Origin: a virus
Strand: one strand, 5' to 3'
Virus record (IMG/VR): IMGVR_UViG_3300017917_003388
Span: 62,001-126,000 of that record
DNA: 64,000 nucleotides
Both the position numbers and the translations under genes were made by a program. Positions 7,197 to 16,190 of the stretch are shown piece after piece; the first letter of the stretch is position 1; every line of letters starts with the position of its first letter. The notes below the pieces were generated by a model. The model searched no databases. It was given only the letters and a program-made list of their open reading frames with translations, and was not told the origin of the DNA.

Positions 7197-7991
7197 TTAT
7201 TTGGGAAGGATTTTTTTAAATTCTTTTATATTAAATTCGATACATTCTAATTGTCTATTATTTGTTTTTTTATTAAACCAAACTTCTATTTTTTCTTCAG
7301 GTTTATTCCAACAATTATCAAATGTATATTTTAATTCTTTTAAACCAAAAATAATTGGATTACTAGTATCTATAGTTTTAATAAATGAATATTGTGGGTT
7401 TTGGTATGCTCTGAATTCTAAAAAATTTGAAGTACCCAACATATGATGATGTATGTGGTTTTGGATTATATTATTTTTTTTTAATTGATTTATAAAATAT
7501 ATTCTTCCCATCATTTTAGATACTGATAGATTTTCATGTGGGAAAAAATCTTGATATGCTGTTGAACTATGATTAAATGCAATAGCTTCAACTCCTAAAT
7601 CAACATATCGTTTATATAATGAAGAGCCTATTTCATAATCAGTACATTGGATCACAGCCATTAATTTAGTTGTTTCTGGGAGTGAATTTTTTATATTTAC
7701 CCAATGTTTAGCATTTTCTAAACTTAATAAAGCATCGTTCCATACATCTGGAATAACAAATATATCTGGTTGGAGTTCATTAATAAATTCAATTAATTGT
7801 TGTTCGGTAAATGAATCTCCTTCAAATAATCCATTATCTGCAATTATAAATCTACCATCTTTTTTAGCATTTTTATAATATTCCTTATATGGTTCAGATT
7901 TAAACCAATAGGTGGGTAGGCAAAATTCATAATCATTCCATTCCTTGCTTTTGTCCAAAAGACATAGAGGTAATTCGTGTGATACTTTCAT
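7197..7991 (-). CDS. dpdA: DpdA-like 7-deazaguanine DNA transglycosylase
   Basis: The protein has 264 residues resembling phage DpdA, a member of the tRNA-guanine transglycosylase superfamily that exchanges guanine in DNA for preQ0. Features that fit are a TIM-barrel-like order of strands, IIADNGLFEGDS at residues 49-60 (the catalytic/substrate-loop Asp region), VIPDVWND near 98, MAVIQCTDYEIG near 130 and a His-rich HIHHHMLGTSN near 190, which may bind metal. It is much shorter than bacterial DpdA and in the range of phage forms. Its place beside queC, queE and queD is the strongest support. A role on tRNA cannot be excluded from sequence alone. Confidence 0.72.
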   Translation of the reverse strand: MKVSHELPLCLLDKSKEWNDYEFCLPTYWFKSEPYKEYYKNAKKDGRFIIADNGLFEGDSFTEQQLIEFINELQPDIFVIPDVWNDALLSLENAKHWVNIKNSLPETTKLMAVIQCTDYEIGSSLYKRYVDLGVEAIAFNHSSTAYQDFFPHENLSVSKMMGRIYFINQLKKNNIIQNHIHHHMLGTSNFLEFRAYQNPQYSFIKTIDTSNPIIFGLKELKYTFDNCWNKPEEKIEVWFNKKTNNRQLECIEFNIKEFKKILPK

Positions 7992-8015
7992 AATAACTTT
8001 AATTTTTTAAATTTT

Positions 8016-8642
8016 TTAATCAAATATAACCTTTATTGTTGTATTTGATACAACTCTTGGTCCTAGATCATTATTAAATGTAGTCTGAATATATAAATAA
8101 GCTGTATCTCCCACCATTTGTTCGTCAAAAAAGAAATTTTGTTTAGGTTCATAATTATATTTACTATGAGTACCTATTAATGTTGGGGTATAAGGACAAT
8201 CTAAACACATATGTGGAGTAAGTTGATAACCAGCTATATTTAATGGTGGGTGAACTTCAGCTATATTTTGTAAGGTATAAGTTTGATTACCTATAGATAT
8301 GGGATTATTAAATTGTTTATCAGTATACCAACTAAGATATGAATACATAGCTGTTTGATATTGAAAGGTATCTAATAAAATCCAATAATTAGAATCAAAA
8401 TCTGTTTGAATTAAAGGAACACCATTTACTTCATAATAAGGATCTAATTTTGATAATTTACCCTTAACTGTAAAATAACCTAACCCATTGAATTTCACAT
8501 GTTTAAATCCGTTATTATCTAAAGAATCTCCAATAATTTCGAAATGTGAATAACAACCATCTGGGCATACTTTATCAGGATATGGGTTATCATCATCACA
8601 ACTGATTAAAAACAAACTTAATATAATTAATATATATCTCAT
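8016..8642 (-). CDS. Surface-exposed lipoprotein of Bacteroidota type
   Basis: The protein has 208 residues. The signal peptide MRYILIILSLFLISC ends in a lipobox with the acylated Cys at residue 15. It is followed by DDDN, an acidic run matching the lipoprotein export signal that sends Bacteroidota lipoproteins to the outer face of the outer membrane. The mature part is beta-rich with paired cysteines (CPDGC near 26-30, CLDC near 145-148). Phage lipoproteins of this kind often block superinfection or DNA entry at the receptor; that role is inferred. The next gene is the DpdA-like gene, 24 bases downstream. Confidence 0.8.
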   Translation of the reverse strand: MRYILIILSLFLISCDDDNPYPDKVCPDGCYSHFEIIGDSLDNNGFKHVKFNGLGYFTVKGKLSKLDPYYEVNGVPLIQTDFDSNYWILLDTFQYQTAMYSYLSWYTDKQFNNPISIGNQTYTLQNIAEVHPPLNIAGYQLTPHMCLDCPYTPTLIGTHSKYNYEPKQNFFFDEQMVGDTAYLYIQTTFNNDLGPRVVSNTTIKVIFD

Positions 8643-8669
8643 AATTTTTTAATAAAGATTAAAGATCGC

Positions 8670-10394
8670 CTAGCTTTCACATGCGACGCAATCAGCTAAG
8701 CGTTGTAGATTATCTCCTCTTAAAACAGATTCTGTTCTTAAATAATATAACGTTTTAATTCCTAATTTGTGGGCTTCTTTATGTACTTGAGAAATCCATT
8801 TGGGTGAATCATTAGGGTCAAAGCATAAATTTAATGAAATTGCTTGATCAACATATTTTTGGCGAATAGCATTTTGACGAACAATTTCTAATTGGTTGAT
8901 TTCTTTAAATGTTAGAAATATTTCTTTTTCTTCATCAGTCAAAATATAATCAGGTAAACCTAATACTGAACCTTGATCTTTTAAAATCTGTTCCCAAACA
9001 CTATCAATATTATATCCTTTTTTATCTAATAAATCTTCTAATATTTCATTACGCTTAATAAATACTCCTTTAGCTGTTTTCAAATTATAAACATTAGCTG
9101 GAATAGGTTCAATTGAAGGTGAAACACCCCCTGAAATATGGGCATTGGAAACTGTTGGAGCTATAGCAATATGATGAGTATGTCTTAAACCTGTACCTTT
9201 ACACCATTCTGGTTCTCCATAAAGTTCAGCTTGTTCTTTACTTGCTTTTATAGCTTCATTATATATAAATTCTGAAATAATTCTAGTTAAAGAATTGGAT
9301 TGAATACCAACAAATGGTAAATTTTTTGATTGGAGCAAAGTATGCCATCCTAAAACACCAATTCCTATAGCTCTACCTTTAACAGCTGAACGAACTGTGT
9401 TTTCCATGAATTTCATATTTTTAGCTCTATCAATAAATTCTTGTAATACACCTTCTAAAAACCAACATGTAAGTTCAGGTAATGTCATTCCATTTTCAAA
9501 TTTATAATCTTTCCATTCATCCCAACGGGCTAAATTTAATGATGATAGACAACAAATGAATGAATGTAATTCATCACTATATAAAGTTATTTCAGAACAT
9601 ATATTTGTAAATTCTACTTTCAGATTATTATTTTTATATGCTTGAGGAGTTTGATTATTTACATTATCACCAAACATTATATATGGTTCTCCTGTTTCTA
9701 AACGAGTTTTTAAAATTTCACCCCATAATTTTTTAGTTCTTACATCTCCATTTTCTAATCTTTGCATAAATTCATCATCAATTATTACACATTGATGTAA
9801 ATTTAAACATTGGCGATTAATATCACCTTTAGGTCTGCGAATTTGTAAAAATTCATCAATATCAGTATGATCCACATTTAAATTAACAGAAGCGGCTCCT
9901 CTACGAACTGAACCTTGATTAGTTGCTAAAATTGTTGAATCATATATCTTAGCCCAAGGTATTACTCCTTCAGATACACCATTATCTTTAATTTGTTTTC
10001 CTCTACCTCTAATACGAGATAAACCCATACCAACTCCTCCTCCTTGAGATGATAATCTCATCAATTCAGAATTAGCATCAGCTATTCCTTCAATTGAATC
10101 ACCTACATTAATACCAAAACATGAAATAGGCATTCCACGTTCTGTTCCCATATTTGATAATACAGGTGATGCTAAACATAACCAATTTTTAACCATCGCT
10201 TCATAAAAGTATGGTTGTAAATCTTTGCGTTTTAAACGTTTTGCTGCGGCTTTTGAAACACGTTTAAACGCTCCTAAAACATCTTCATCTGGTAATAAAT
10301 ATCCTTTGGATATCATCGATAATCCAATTTCTGTAAACCACATTGGGTAATTTTTTCCTTTAATCCAATTTGTTGTATCTACTTGTATACTCAT
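8670..10394 (-). CDS. nrdA: Ribonucleotide reductase class I, large subunit
   Basis: The protein has 574 residues. It reduces ribonucleotides to deoxyribonucleotides with the NrdB partner encoded upstream. Active-site pieces are visible: GMPISCFG (about 88-95) with the first redox Cys, NICSEIT (about 263-269) holding the catalytic Cys and Glu in the N-x-C-x-E pattern, a second redox Cys in ICCLSSLNL, and LYYLRTES near 550 with the Tyr pair of the radical path. The C-terminal tail ends CVACES, the CxxC pair that thioredoxin re-reduces. The N-terminal ATP-cone of E. coli NrdA is absent, so dATP overall inhibition is probably lost. The start overlaps the stop of the carrier-like frame (ATGA). 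Confidence 0.93.
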   Translation of the reverse strand: MSIQVDTTNWIKGKNYPMWFTEIGLSMISKGYLLPDEDVLGAFKRVSKAAAKRLKRKDLQPYFYEAMVKNWLCLASPVLSNMGTERGMPISCFGINVGDSIEGIADANSELMRLSSQGGGVGMGLSRIRGRGKQIKDNGVSEGVIPWAKIYDSTILATNQGSVRRGAASVNLNVDHTDIDEFLQIRRPKGDINRQCLNLHQCVIIDDEFMQRLENGDVRTKKLWGEILKTRLETGEPYIMFGDNVNNQTPQAYKNNNLKVEFTNICSEITLYSDELHSFICCLSSLNLARWDEWKDYKFENGMTLPELTCWFLEGVLQEFIDRAKNMKFMENTVRSAVKGRAIGIGVLGWHTLLQSKNLPFVGIQSNSLTRIISEFIYNEAIKASKEQAELYGEPEWCKGTGLRHTHHIAIAPTVSNAHISGGVSPSIEPIPANVYNLKTAKGVFIKRNEILEDLLDKKGYNIDSVWEQILKDQGSVLGLPDYILTDEEKEIFLTFKEINQLEIVRQNAIRQKYVDQAISLNLCFDPNDSPKWISQVHKEAHKLGIKTLYYLRTESVLRGDNLQRLADCVACES

Positions 10395-10528
10395 AATTTA
10401 TTTTTTATTAATTCAATTAAGTCATCAAATGTGACTATATTTTCTACTTCTTCGTCCTTTATCTCAATATTATATTTAGATTCAATAAGTTGAAGAATTT
10501 CTATCTTATATATTATATTTTCTCCCAT
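10391..10528 (-). CDS. Carrier-protein-like C-terminal fragment
   Basis: A 45-residue frame starting MGENIIYKIEILQLIESKYN. Together with the rest (IEIKDEEVENIVTFDDLIEL) it matches the last two helices of acyl-carrier-protein-like domains. The position of the phosphopantetheine Ser (DSL in ACPs) appears as NII, so it may not be a working carrier. Its TGA overlaps the NrdA start. The frame upstream (10571-10708) seems to be the first part of the same gene, broken by two frameshifts. Confidence 0.4.
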   Translation of the reverse strand: MGENIIYKIEILQLIESKYNIEIKDEEVENIVTFDDLIELIKNKL

Positions 10529-10570
10529 ATGAATATATCTGAATCTGTTGCTTCAGCTTTATTTGTATTT

Positions 10571-10708
10571 TTAAAATCTGGAAAGTGTTTTTTTTAAATA
10601 ATAATTGTAAAGTTTAATTCTAACATTACCATCTGCTCCATTAGAATCTAATTCTTCAGGAGAATATATATCTATTATTTCTTTCAATAGATTTGTTAAT
10701 TTAATCAT
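10571..10708 (-). pseudogene. N-terminal part of the broken carrier-like gene
   Basis: A 45-codon frame starts MIKLTNLLKEIIDIYSPEEL and stops after LKKTLSRF. Removing one base from the run of eight A at 10582-10589 (T8 on the plus strand) continues the frame as KHFPDFKNTNKAEATDSDIF, which leads towards the carrier-like frame at 10528 after one more shift. The simplest reading is a gene of about 110 codons broken twice. A homopolymer sequencing error or programmed slippage would give the same picture. Confidence 0.4.
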
Positions 10709-10715
10709 TAGTGTA

Positions 10716-10838
10716 TTATTTATTTAAAAGATTTACAACAATTATTATTTGGATAATAAGAACTATTATCCCTATAATGGTTCTAATCAATTCCATTCGA
10801 TTTTTATATTTAGATAATTTTTGTTCTAAATTTTTCAT
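10716..10838 (-). CDS. Small single-pass membrane protein
   Basis: A 40-residue protein, MKNLEQKLSKYKNRMELIRT followed by a strongly hydrophobic stretch (IIGIIVLIIQIIIVVNLL) and NK. It has a charged N-terminus and one membrane helix, so it should sit in the inner membrane. Its ATG overlaps the NrdB stop (ATGA), which supports translation. The layout allows a small membrane regulator or holin-like role; nothing specific can be said. Confidence 0.5.
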   Translation of the reverse strand: MKNLEQKLSKYKNRMELIRTIIGIIVLIIQIIIVVNLLNK

Positions 10839-11788
10839 AAATCATCCCAATCTCCAATAGATTTTGAATAATTTGTTACACGTGAAGCAAAAAAATCAGT
10901 ATGACTATGTCCGCTTGTTAAGTGACCAAACCACTCCATTTGTTTTAATAAATTAGGATCAATATCATTATATATTGCTTTATAACCTAATTCAATCATC
11001 TTTTCATTAGCTCGAGCTTTAATAAAATTTTTCAATTGATCTTTAGTTAAATTTTCTATATCACCCATTTCAAATGCTTTATCTATAAAATCAAATTCTA
11101 ATTTCACAGATAAATGGCAAGCTTCTGTAACTAATACTCTTAATTCATCTGTATTTAATTCAGATTGTTCTTCTAATAATGTTCTAAATAACCAACATCC
11201 TGCTTTTGAATGTAGTGATTCATCTCTAACACTCCATTCAACAATTTGAGCTGTACCTTTCATCATGTTACGAAGTTGAAATGACATCAATATTGCAAAT
11301 GATGAAAATAAATTAACACCTTCAGTAAACGCTGAGAATATAGCTAATGATAAAGCTTTTTCTTCTAATGTTTCGCCTGGTACTTCAATTAAACGATCAA
11401 TTTTGGCTTTTGCTTCTTCATCTTCTAAAAATGCTTTAAAATCATCTAAACCTAATTCTTCATTCAATCTAGAATATGCTTCAGCATGAATACTTTCAAA
11501 ATCAGCAAACACACGAGCCATAGCTTGAATTTCGGGTTTTGGAAACCAAACTGATACTTTTGTCGACCAATAGTCATTTACATGTACTTCAGTTTGTGCA
11601 AATGATTTTAATATGTTTCCTATTAAATTTTTTTCAGATTTTGTTAATTTTAATTTCCAATCGTTTAAATCAGAAGCAAGTGGTACTTCATCTGCTATCC
11701 AATGCGCTCTATGTTGATCTTTATAAAAATCAAAAGCTGTTTGATATTCAAATGGTTTATAATAAATTCTAGGTTCTAATATGTTCAT
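10835..11788 (-). CDS. nrdB: Ribonucleotide reductase class I, small subunit
   Basis: The protein has 317 residues. It holds the diiron-tyrosyl radical cofactor that starts catalysis in NrdA. Metal ligands and radical Tyr are visible: E67 in AQTEVHVND, E98 and H101 in FESIHAEAY with Y105 at the radical position, and the second helix pair ending DESLHSK (about residues 189-195). The Tyr is kept, so this is a Tyr-radical type, not one of the Tyr-less groups. nrdB precedes nrdA with a small membrane gene and a broken gene between them. A near copy of the recurrent promoter element lies at 11805-11817. Confidence 0.94.
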   Translation of the reverse strand: MNILEPRIYYKPFEYQTAFDFYKDQHRAHWIADEVPLASDLNDWKLKLTKSEKNLIGNILKSFAQTEVHVNDYWSTKVSVWFPKPEIQAMARVFADFESIHAEAYSRLNEELGLDDFKAFLEDEEAKAKIDRLIEVPGETLEEKALSLAIFSAFTEGVNLFSSFAILMSFQLRNMMKGTAQIVEWSVRDESLHSKAGCWLFRTLLEEQSELNTDELRVLVTEACHLSVKLEFDFIDKAFEMGDIENLTKDQLKNFIKARANEKMIELGYKAIYNDIDPNLLKQMEWFGHLTSGHSHTDFFASRVTNYSKSIGDWDDL

Positions 11789-11804
11789 AGATAAAATTTT
11801 GATA

Positions 11805-11817
11805 TGATAATAAATAT
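11805..11817 (-). promoter_or_regulatory. Putative promoter element, variant
   Basis: ATATTTATTATCA on the coding strand, a near match to the recurrent 13-mer, about 17 bases upstream of nrdB. Confidence 0.35.
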
Positions 11818-13199
11818 TATAAATCCATTTTTACAAATTGATTTCTAAGAAATTCTTTTTCATCATCAAAAACGCCTATACTATCAGGTTTAGATGATGA
11901 TTTTTCATATATATCCAAATCTAACTCATCTTCATCTATCTCTATATGTCCTGTTTTAGTATCTATAGTTGAACTATATGTTACTCCATCTACTCCATAT
12001 CTATTTCCCATAATATGCCATCTTCCTGTTCCATTTAATCTATCTTTTCTTCCTCTAGCTAAAGATATAATTATATCACCGATCATTATCTTATCAAAAC
12101 TTCCAGCAATGTGGCTACTTTCTAATATATCTTTTTCTGCTCCTGATCTATTAGCTTGAGATGGGGATATTATAGGAATATCTAATTCTTTGGCTAATCC
12201 TTTAGCATCCGTATATACATCATCTATATCGTCTTTTCTTTCTTTTCTAGAATTTCTATTTTTCAATAAATCTAAATAGTCAATAAATACAGCATCTATA
12301 TTAAATGTTGAATCTTCATTTCTTTCTTGTTCTAATACTTGATTTATATGAGTTTCGATTGTTGATAATGAAGCTCGTTTTGGTGAATATCCCTTTATTA
12401 TTAATTTACCAGGAATAGATGACATTATTTCATCTACTTTATCTCTATGTTTATCAATTTCGTCGACAGGTATGCCTGTAAAATAAGCATCAAATCTTTT
12501 CCCAACATATGATTCCCCCAATTCTAATGCATAATAAATAACATTATATCCCAATCTCATAGCTTCAGCAGCCATAGCTACTATAGACCATGATTTACCT
12601 CCTTTAGGATTACCAAATATTAAAACCAAATCCCCCTTACCATACCCACCCTGGGTTATCTTATTGAAAGTATTCCAAGGAAATGGAATAGGAGAACGTT
12701 CTTCATCTCTATACCTAGTTTCAACATCTTTATTATATTCATGTCCTATATTTCTATCTTGTCCTGATTTCAAAGCATTATTAACAACACGTCTAATTGA
12801 GTCATAGTCTCCTTCTTTTAATAAGTCAACTGAATTTAATAATGCATTTTTTAATTGTTGGTTTTTACAAAAATTAGTAAATTCAGTTTTAATATATGGT
12901 AAGTCGTTACCTTCAGATAAAGAATAAGCTTCTTTAAGTTGTTCTTTTATTGATATCTGAAGGATATCATTTTCAACTCTTTTCAGTTCGGTTTTTAACA
13001 CATCCATTGTTGGATTACAATGGTATTTATTATAATATTTGATAGATTCATTAACTATCCATTTTTGAGCTGAATTTGAGAAATAATCTTCATTTAATAT
13101 ATCATTAACATTTTGTAAAAATGATTTATCTGTTAATAATGCAGATATAACCTTTGTTTGGAATGAAATTCCATAATTTTCTAAACTATTTAAAGTCAC
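11817..13199 (-). CDS. gp41: Replicative DNA helicase, gp41/DnaB-like
   Basis: The protein has 460 residues. An N-terminal helical domain (about 1-150) precedes a RecA-type ATPase core. Walker A is GNPKGGKS (residues 196-203) and Walker B lies in AVFIDYLDLL (about 305-314); SQANRSG and the downstream Arg-rich ISLARGRKDR fit the DnaB-family sensor and arginine-finger regions. It should unwind DNA 5'-3' ahead of the polymerase as a hexamer. Its place next to RNase H and UvsX matches the T4 replication block. No primase is seen in this window. Confidence 0.88.
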   Translation of the reverse strand: MTLNSLENYGISFQTKVISALLTDKSFLQNVNDILNEDYFSNSAQKWIVNESIKYYNKYHCNPTMDVLKTELKRVENDILQISIKEQLKEAYSLSEGNDLPYIKTEFTNFCKNQQLKNALLNSVDLLKEGDYDSIRRVVNNALKSGQDRNIGHEYNKDVETRYRDEERSPIPFPWNTFNKITQGGYGKGDLVLIFGNPKGGKSWSIVAMAAEAMRLGYNVIYYALELGESYVGKRFDAYFTGIPVDEIDKHRDKVDEIMSSIPGKLIIKGYSPKRASLSTIETHINQVLEQERNEDSTFNIDAVFIDYLDLLKNRNSRKERKDDIDDVYTDAKGLAKELDIPIISPSQANRSGAEKDILESSHIAGSFDKIMIGDIIISLARGRKDRLNGTGRWHIMGNRYGVDGVTYSSTIDTKTGHIEIDEDELDLDIYEKSSSKPDSIGVFDDEKEFLRNQFVKMDL

Positions 13200-13216
13200 A
13201 ACTTTTTATTTTTTAA

Positions 13217-14260
13217 TTAATTAATTTTTAATTTATTATATCTATGTAGTTTTATCCAAGTATTTCTAAGCCAAAATTCTACATTTTTCAAAATGTGTCC
13301 TAATCCATCGCTGTTATATAAGCTAATAAATTTAGGAATATCTAATGTAGGATTTACAAAGTTAGATAAAATTAATATTTCTTTTTTTTCATCTTCATCA
13401 ATCATTGGGTTATCTAAACTCATTATTTTCCTATTTATTTTCAATTGTTCATAATTAAAAATTATTTTTGAATATAATATATGATCTTTATATTTGGATT
13501 CACAAATTTTAAATATATCTTCTAATGATATTTTATCACAACCAAAAATCTCAGGAAATAATTTTTCTATCTTTTTTTTACCTAATCCCTTAATACCTTC
13601 TATTTTATCTGAAGTATCACCAGTTAGTGTTCTATATGTTAGAAAATTATAAGGATAAACACCGAATCTATTTTTTAAATCAGCAGAATAATAAAATTTT
13701 TTTTCCATAGAAGCATACACAGTGATATTATCATCTATTAATTGAAAAAAATCTTTATCTGATGAAACTACATATACCTTATCTCCATTTTTTGATAATT
13801 CCTTACTCATAAAAGCTATAACATCATCTGCTTCAACTTTATCTAAAGAAATTATATTAACAGGAAGACATTTTAAATAATGAATTAATCTAGATATTTG
13901 ATTTAATTTGGATTCATCTTCATCTTCAATGTTATCAAAAACATATTTATTTACTCGAGTTGTATTTCGTCCTGATTTATATTCGGGGAGTAGGTTCTTT
14001 CTATTAATAGTAGAACCTACTCCATCAAATATAATTTGTACAGATGTTGGGTTAATCTGATTAACTAATGAACCTAAAGATCTAAGAAAACCCCCTAACC
14101 CACCAATATGAATACCATTTGTATTAACATAATTTAAAACAGCAAAATTTCTATAAAATAGATTTAAACCATCAATAATCAAAATACGTTGAGTATCATT
14201 TGGTGATAGACTGTCGTCTTTGATGTTTTCTAAAATTTTTAATAAATCTTTATGTTCCAT
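13217..14260 (-). CDS. rnh: RNase H / 5'-3' flap exonuclease (FEN family)
   Basis: The protein has 347 residues of the FEN/5'-nuclease fold. Metal-binding acids are in LIIDGLNLFYR (about 28-38), VQIIFDGVGS (about 74-83), EADDVIAF (about 143-150) and SSDKDFFQL (about 166-174). The helix-hairpin-helix region GIKGLGKKKIEKLFPEIFG (about 220-238) contacts DNA. By analogy with T4 Rnh it should remove RNA primers and flaps from Okazaki fragments. It lies 17 bases upstream of the helicase gene and 12 bases downstream of uvsX. Confidence 0.9.
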   Translation of the reverse strand: MEHKDLLKILENIKDDSLSPNDTQRILIIDGLNLFYRNFAVLNYVNTNGIHIGGLGGFLRSLGSLVNQINPTSVQIIFDGVGSTINRKNLLPEYKSGRNTTRVNKYVFDNIEDEDESKLNQISRLIHYLKCLPVNIISLDKVEADDVIAFMSKELSKNGDKVYVVSSDKDFFQLIDDNITVYASMEKKFYYSADLKNRFGVYPYNFLTYRTLTGDTSDKIEGIKGLGKKKIEKLFPEIFGCDKISLEDIFKICESKYKDHILYSKIIFNYEQLKINRKIMSLDNPMIDEDEKKEILILSNFVNPTLDIPKFISLYNSDGLGHILKNVEFWLRNTWIKLHRYNKLKIN

Positions 14261-14272
14261 ATAGTTATTTTT

Positions 14273-15346
14273 TTATTCCTCTTCTATTAAAGGAATAGAA
14301 TCTTTACTTTCTTCCCATTCTGAAGTATCTTCTATTAAGTCTACATCCACGCTACCTAATATACTAACCCATTCATTTGCATATTTTTTCTTATATGATG
14401 CTATATCTTGTTCATTGATAAAACCATGAATTGTAGCTATTACTGTACTTTTTGTTTGGAGTCCAGTAACGTGGTTTTTATCACAAGCCACTTTAGTACG
14501 AACAGCAAATTCAACTTCTTTTCCATTTTTAGTAGCTTTAATTTTACTAGTACCACTATTAGTAATATTACCAAATGTAAGCACAATCGAAGCATCTAAA
14601 AACATTGTCTCACCATTTTTCATTTTCATTTTGGGTTGAGCCATGATATTTTCAGCAGGAGCAACCCATATTTTATTAATAGCTACTAATGAATTTGTAT
14701 ATGGAGAGTTTTCTTTTCTTGATAAAGGAAAACGTTGATTAATAAAATTACCAAATTGCTGAGACATAGCTCCAGCATTCCACATTGGATTATTTTTGTT
14801 TGCTTCTACACTCATTTTACAAGGAATAGAACCTATTGAATCCCAAAAGAAACATAAATCATAAGGTAAATTACCTTTACGTTGTTCATCTAGTAAATCA
14901 GCTATAAATTCAGCTACATCTTCAATTGTATTTAAAGAACTTCTATCAGCATATATAAAAAATCCTTTATAATCTGTAACTTCTCCTGTATTTTCATCAA
15001 TTACATCTTCAATTTGGAATCCCATCTGTTTAGCATGTTCCCAAGACCATTTCATTTCAGTAATTATAAATACTGGTAATATTCCCATTTTCTGAGCACT
15101 AATTGCTAATTCAAGTAAAGCTGTAGTTTTACCTGTATTACTATGTCCTCTTAACAATGTAATATGACCTAATGGAGCACCAGGGATAGAAATAGAATCT
15201 TGTAATGCTTTTGAAAATTGAATCCATTTTTGCTCTTTAAACTTAACAGTTGAATTTAATGATTTTTTTTCTTTAAACTTATCAAGATTAAAGTCCGATT
15301 TCAGTTCAGCACTAACTGCTGCTGAAAGTGATGATTTTTTAGCCAT
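14273..15346 (-). CDS. uvsX: UvsX-like RecA-family recombinase
   Basis: The protein has 357 residues. The RecA-type ATPase has Walker A GHSNTGKT (residues 67-74), a catalytic Glu in FIITEMKWSW (about 96-105) and a Walker B strand in LCFFWDSIGSIP. T4 UvsX builds filaments on single-stranded DNA for strand exchange and recombination-dependent replication. The acidic C-terminus (DLIEDTSEWEESKD) resembles the regulatory tails of UvsX and RecA. Its neighbours are the gp32-like SSB (11 bases upstream) and RNase H. Confidence 0.9.
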   Translation of the reverse strand: MAKKSSLSAAVSAELKSDFNLDKFKEKKSLNSTVKFKEQKWIQFSKALQDSISIPGAPLGHITLLRGHSNTGKTTALLELAISAQKMGILPVFIITEMKWSWEHAKQMGFQIEDVIDENTGEVTDYKGFFIYADRSSLNTIEDVAEFIADLLDEQRKGNLPYDLCFFWDSIGSIPCKMSVEANKNNPMWNAGAMSQQFGNFINQRFPLSRKENSPYTNSLVAINKIWVAPAENIMAQPKMKMKNGETMFLDASIVLTFGNITNSGTSKIKATKNGKEVEFAVRTKVACDKNHVTGLQTKSTVIATIHGFINEQDIASYKKKYANEWVSILGSVDVDLIEDTSEWEESKDSIPLIEEE

Positions 15347-15356
15347 AAAATTTTAA

Positions 15357-16190
15357 TTAATCTTTTTCGTCAAATAATTCTTCAAATTTTTTAGACGATG
15401 ATTTTTTACCAGAAGGTGGGGTTATTTTTTGTTGAGGATTTTCATTTATAAATGGAGACTCAGTTTCATCTGAAGTTTCATCATTTTCGGTTTCATCTGA
15501 GGTTTCATCTTCAGGATTTAACCAATTTTGTAAAATTCCTTTCATTTGATCAAAACTCATTTTAAATGTACTTTGAAAATCAAGAATATTAGTTTGTTCT
15601 TCTAACCATTTTTCAACTTCTGATTTATCTGTACTTAATGGGGAAGTTTTAGGTTTAATACGAATAGTCGATTTTAATCCTTTTTTTCCACCAATATCAC
15701 CAATAACTGCTTCAAGAGTAAAATCTCTACCATCTGTGATACTAGTATAATCACCATAATCTTCATCATCAGCAATTCCTAATAATTGCATGTATATCTC
15801 CTTCCCAAATTCCCAAAGACGTACTCCTTTATCTTCTTCACCTCTAACTATAACTGGAGCGAATACTCTCATTTTTGGTTCTAATTTTCTAGCTAAGGAC
15901 CAACTTTCTTTATCGTTAGTTGATTTAAGTTGTTTACAAAATTCTACAATAGGATCTTTTTCTCCCCAGTTTGTTAAAGCATATAATGGAAATTTAGCAA
16001 ACCCGTAATGAACAAACACTTCAGTAAATGGGTTGTTTTTGTCAAATTTTGAAGGAACAATACGAATTTGATATTTACCTTCTTGTTTTGGTTTCCATAG
16101 ATATTTACTATAATCTATTTTTTCTTTGTCTTTTTTCTGCCCTTGCGATTGAAGAGCACTTAATTTACTTTTTATTGATTTTAAATCCAT
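15357..16190 (-). CDS. gp32: Single-stranded DNA-binding protein, gp32-like
   Basis: The protein has 277 residues. The core (about 25-215) has the gp32 pattern: DYSKYLWKPKQEGKYQIRIV, then VHYGFAKFPLYALTNWGE, an OB-fold surface rich in aromatic and basic residues. An acidic, low-complexity tail (about 220-260, DETSDETENDETSDETES) is the usual interaction arm for helicase, polymerase and recombinase. The Cys/His zinc site of T4 gp32 is not obvious. It is the first gene of the uvsX-rnh-gp41 run. No clear recurrent promoter is seen, but the 135-bp gap upstream is AT-rich. Confidence 0.85.
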   Translation of the reverse strand: MDLKSIKSKLSALQSQGQKKDKEKIDYSKYLWKPKQEGKYQIRIVPSKFDKNNPFTEVFVHYGFAKFPLYALTNWGEKDPIVEFCKQLKSTNDKESWSLARKLEPKMRVFAPVIVRGEEDKGVRLWEFGKEIYMQLLGIADDEDYGDYTSITDGRDFTLEAVIGDIGGKKGLKSTIRIKPKTSPLSTDKSEVEKWLEEQTNILDFQSTFKMSFDQMKGILQNWLNPEDETSDETENDETSDETESPFINENPQQKITPPSGKKSSSKKFEELFDEKD

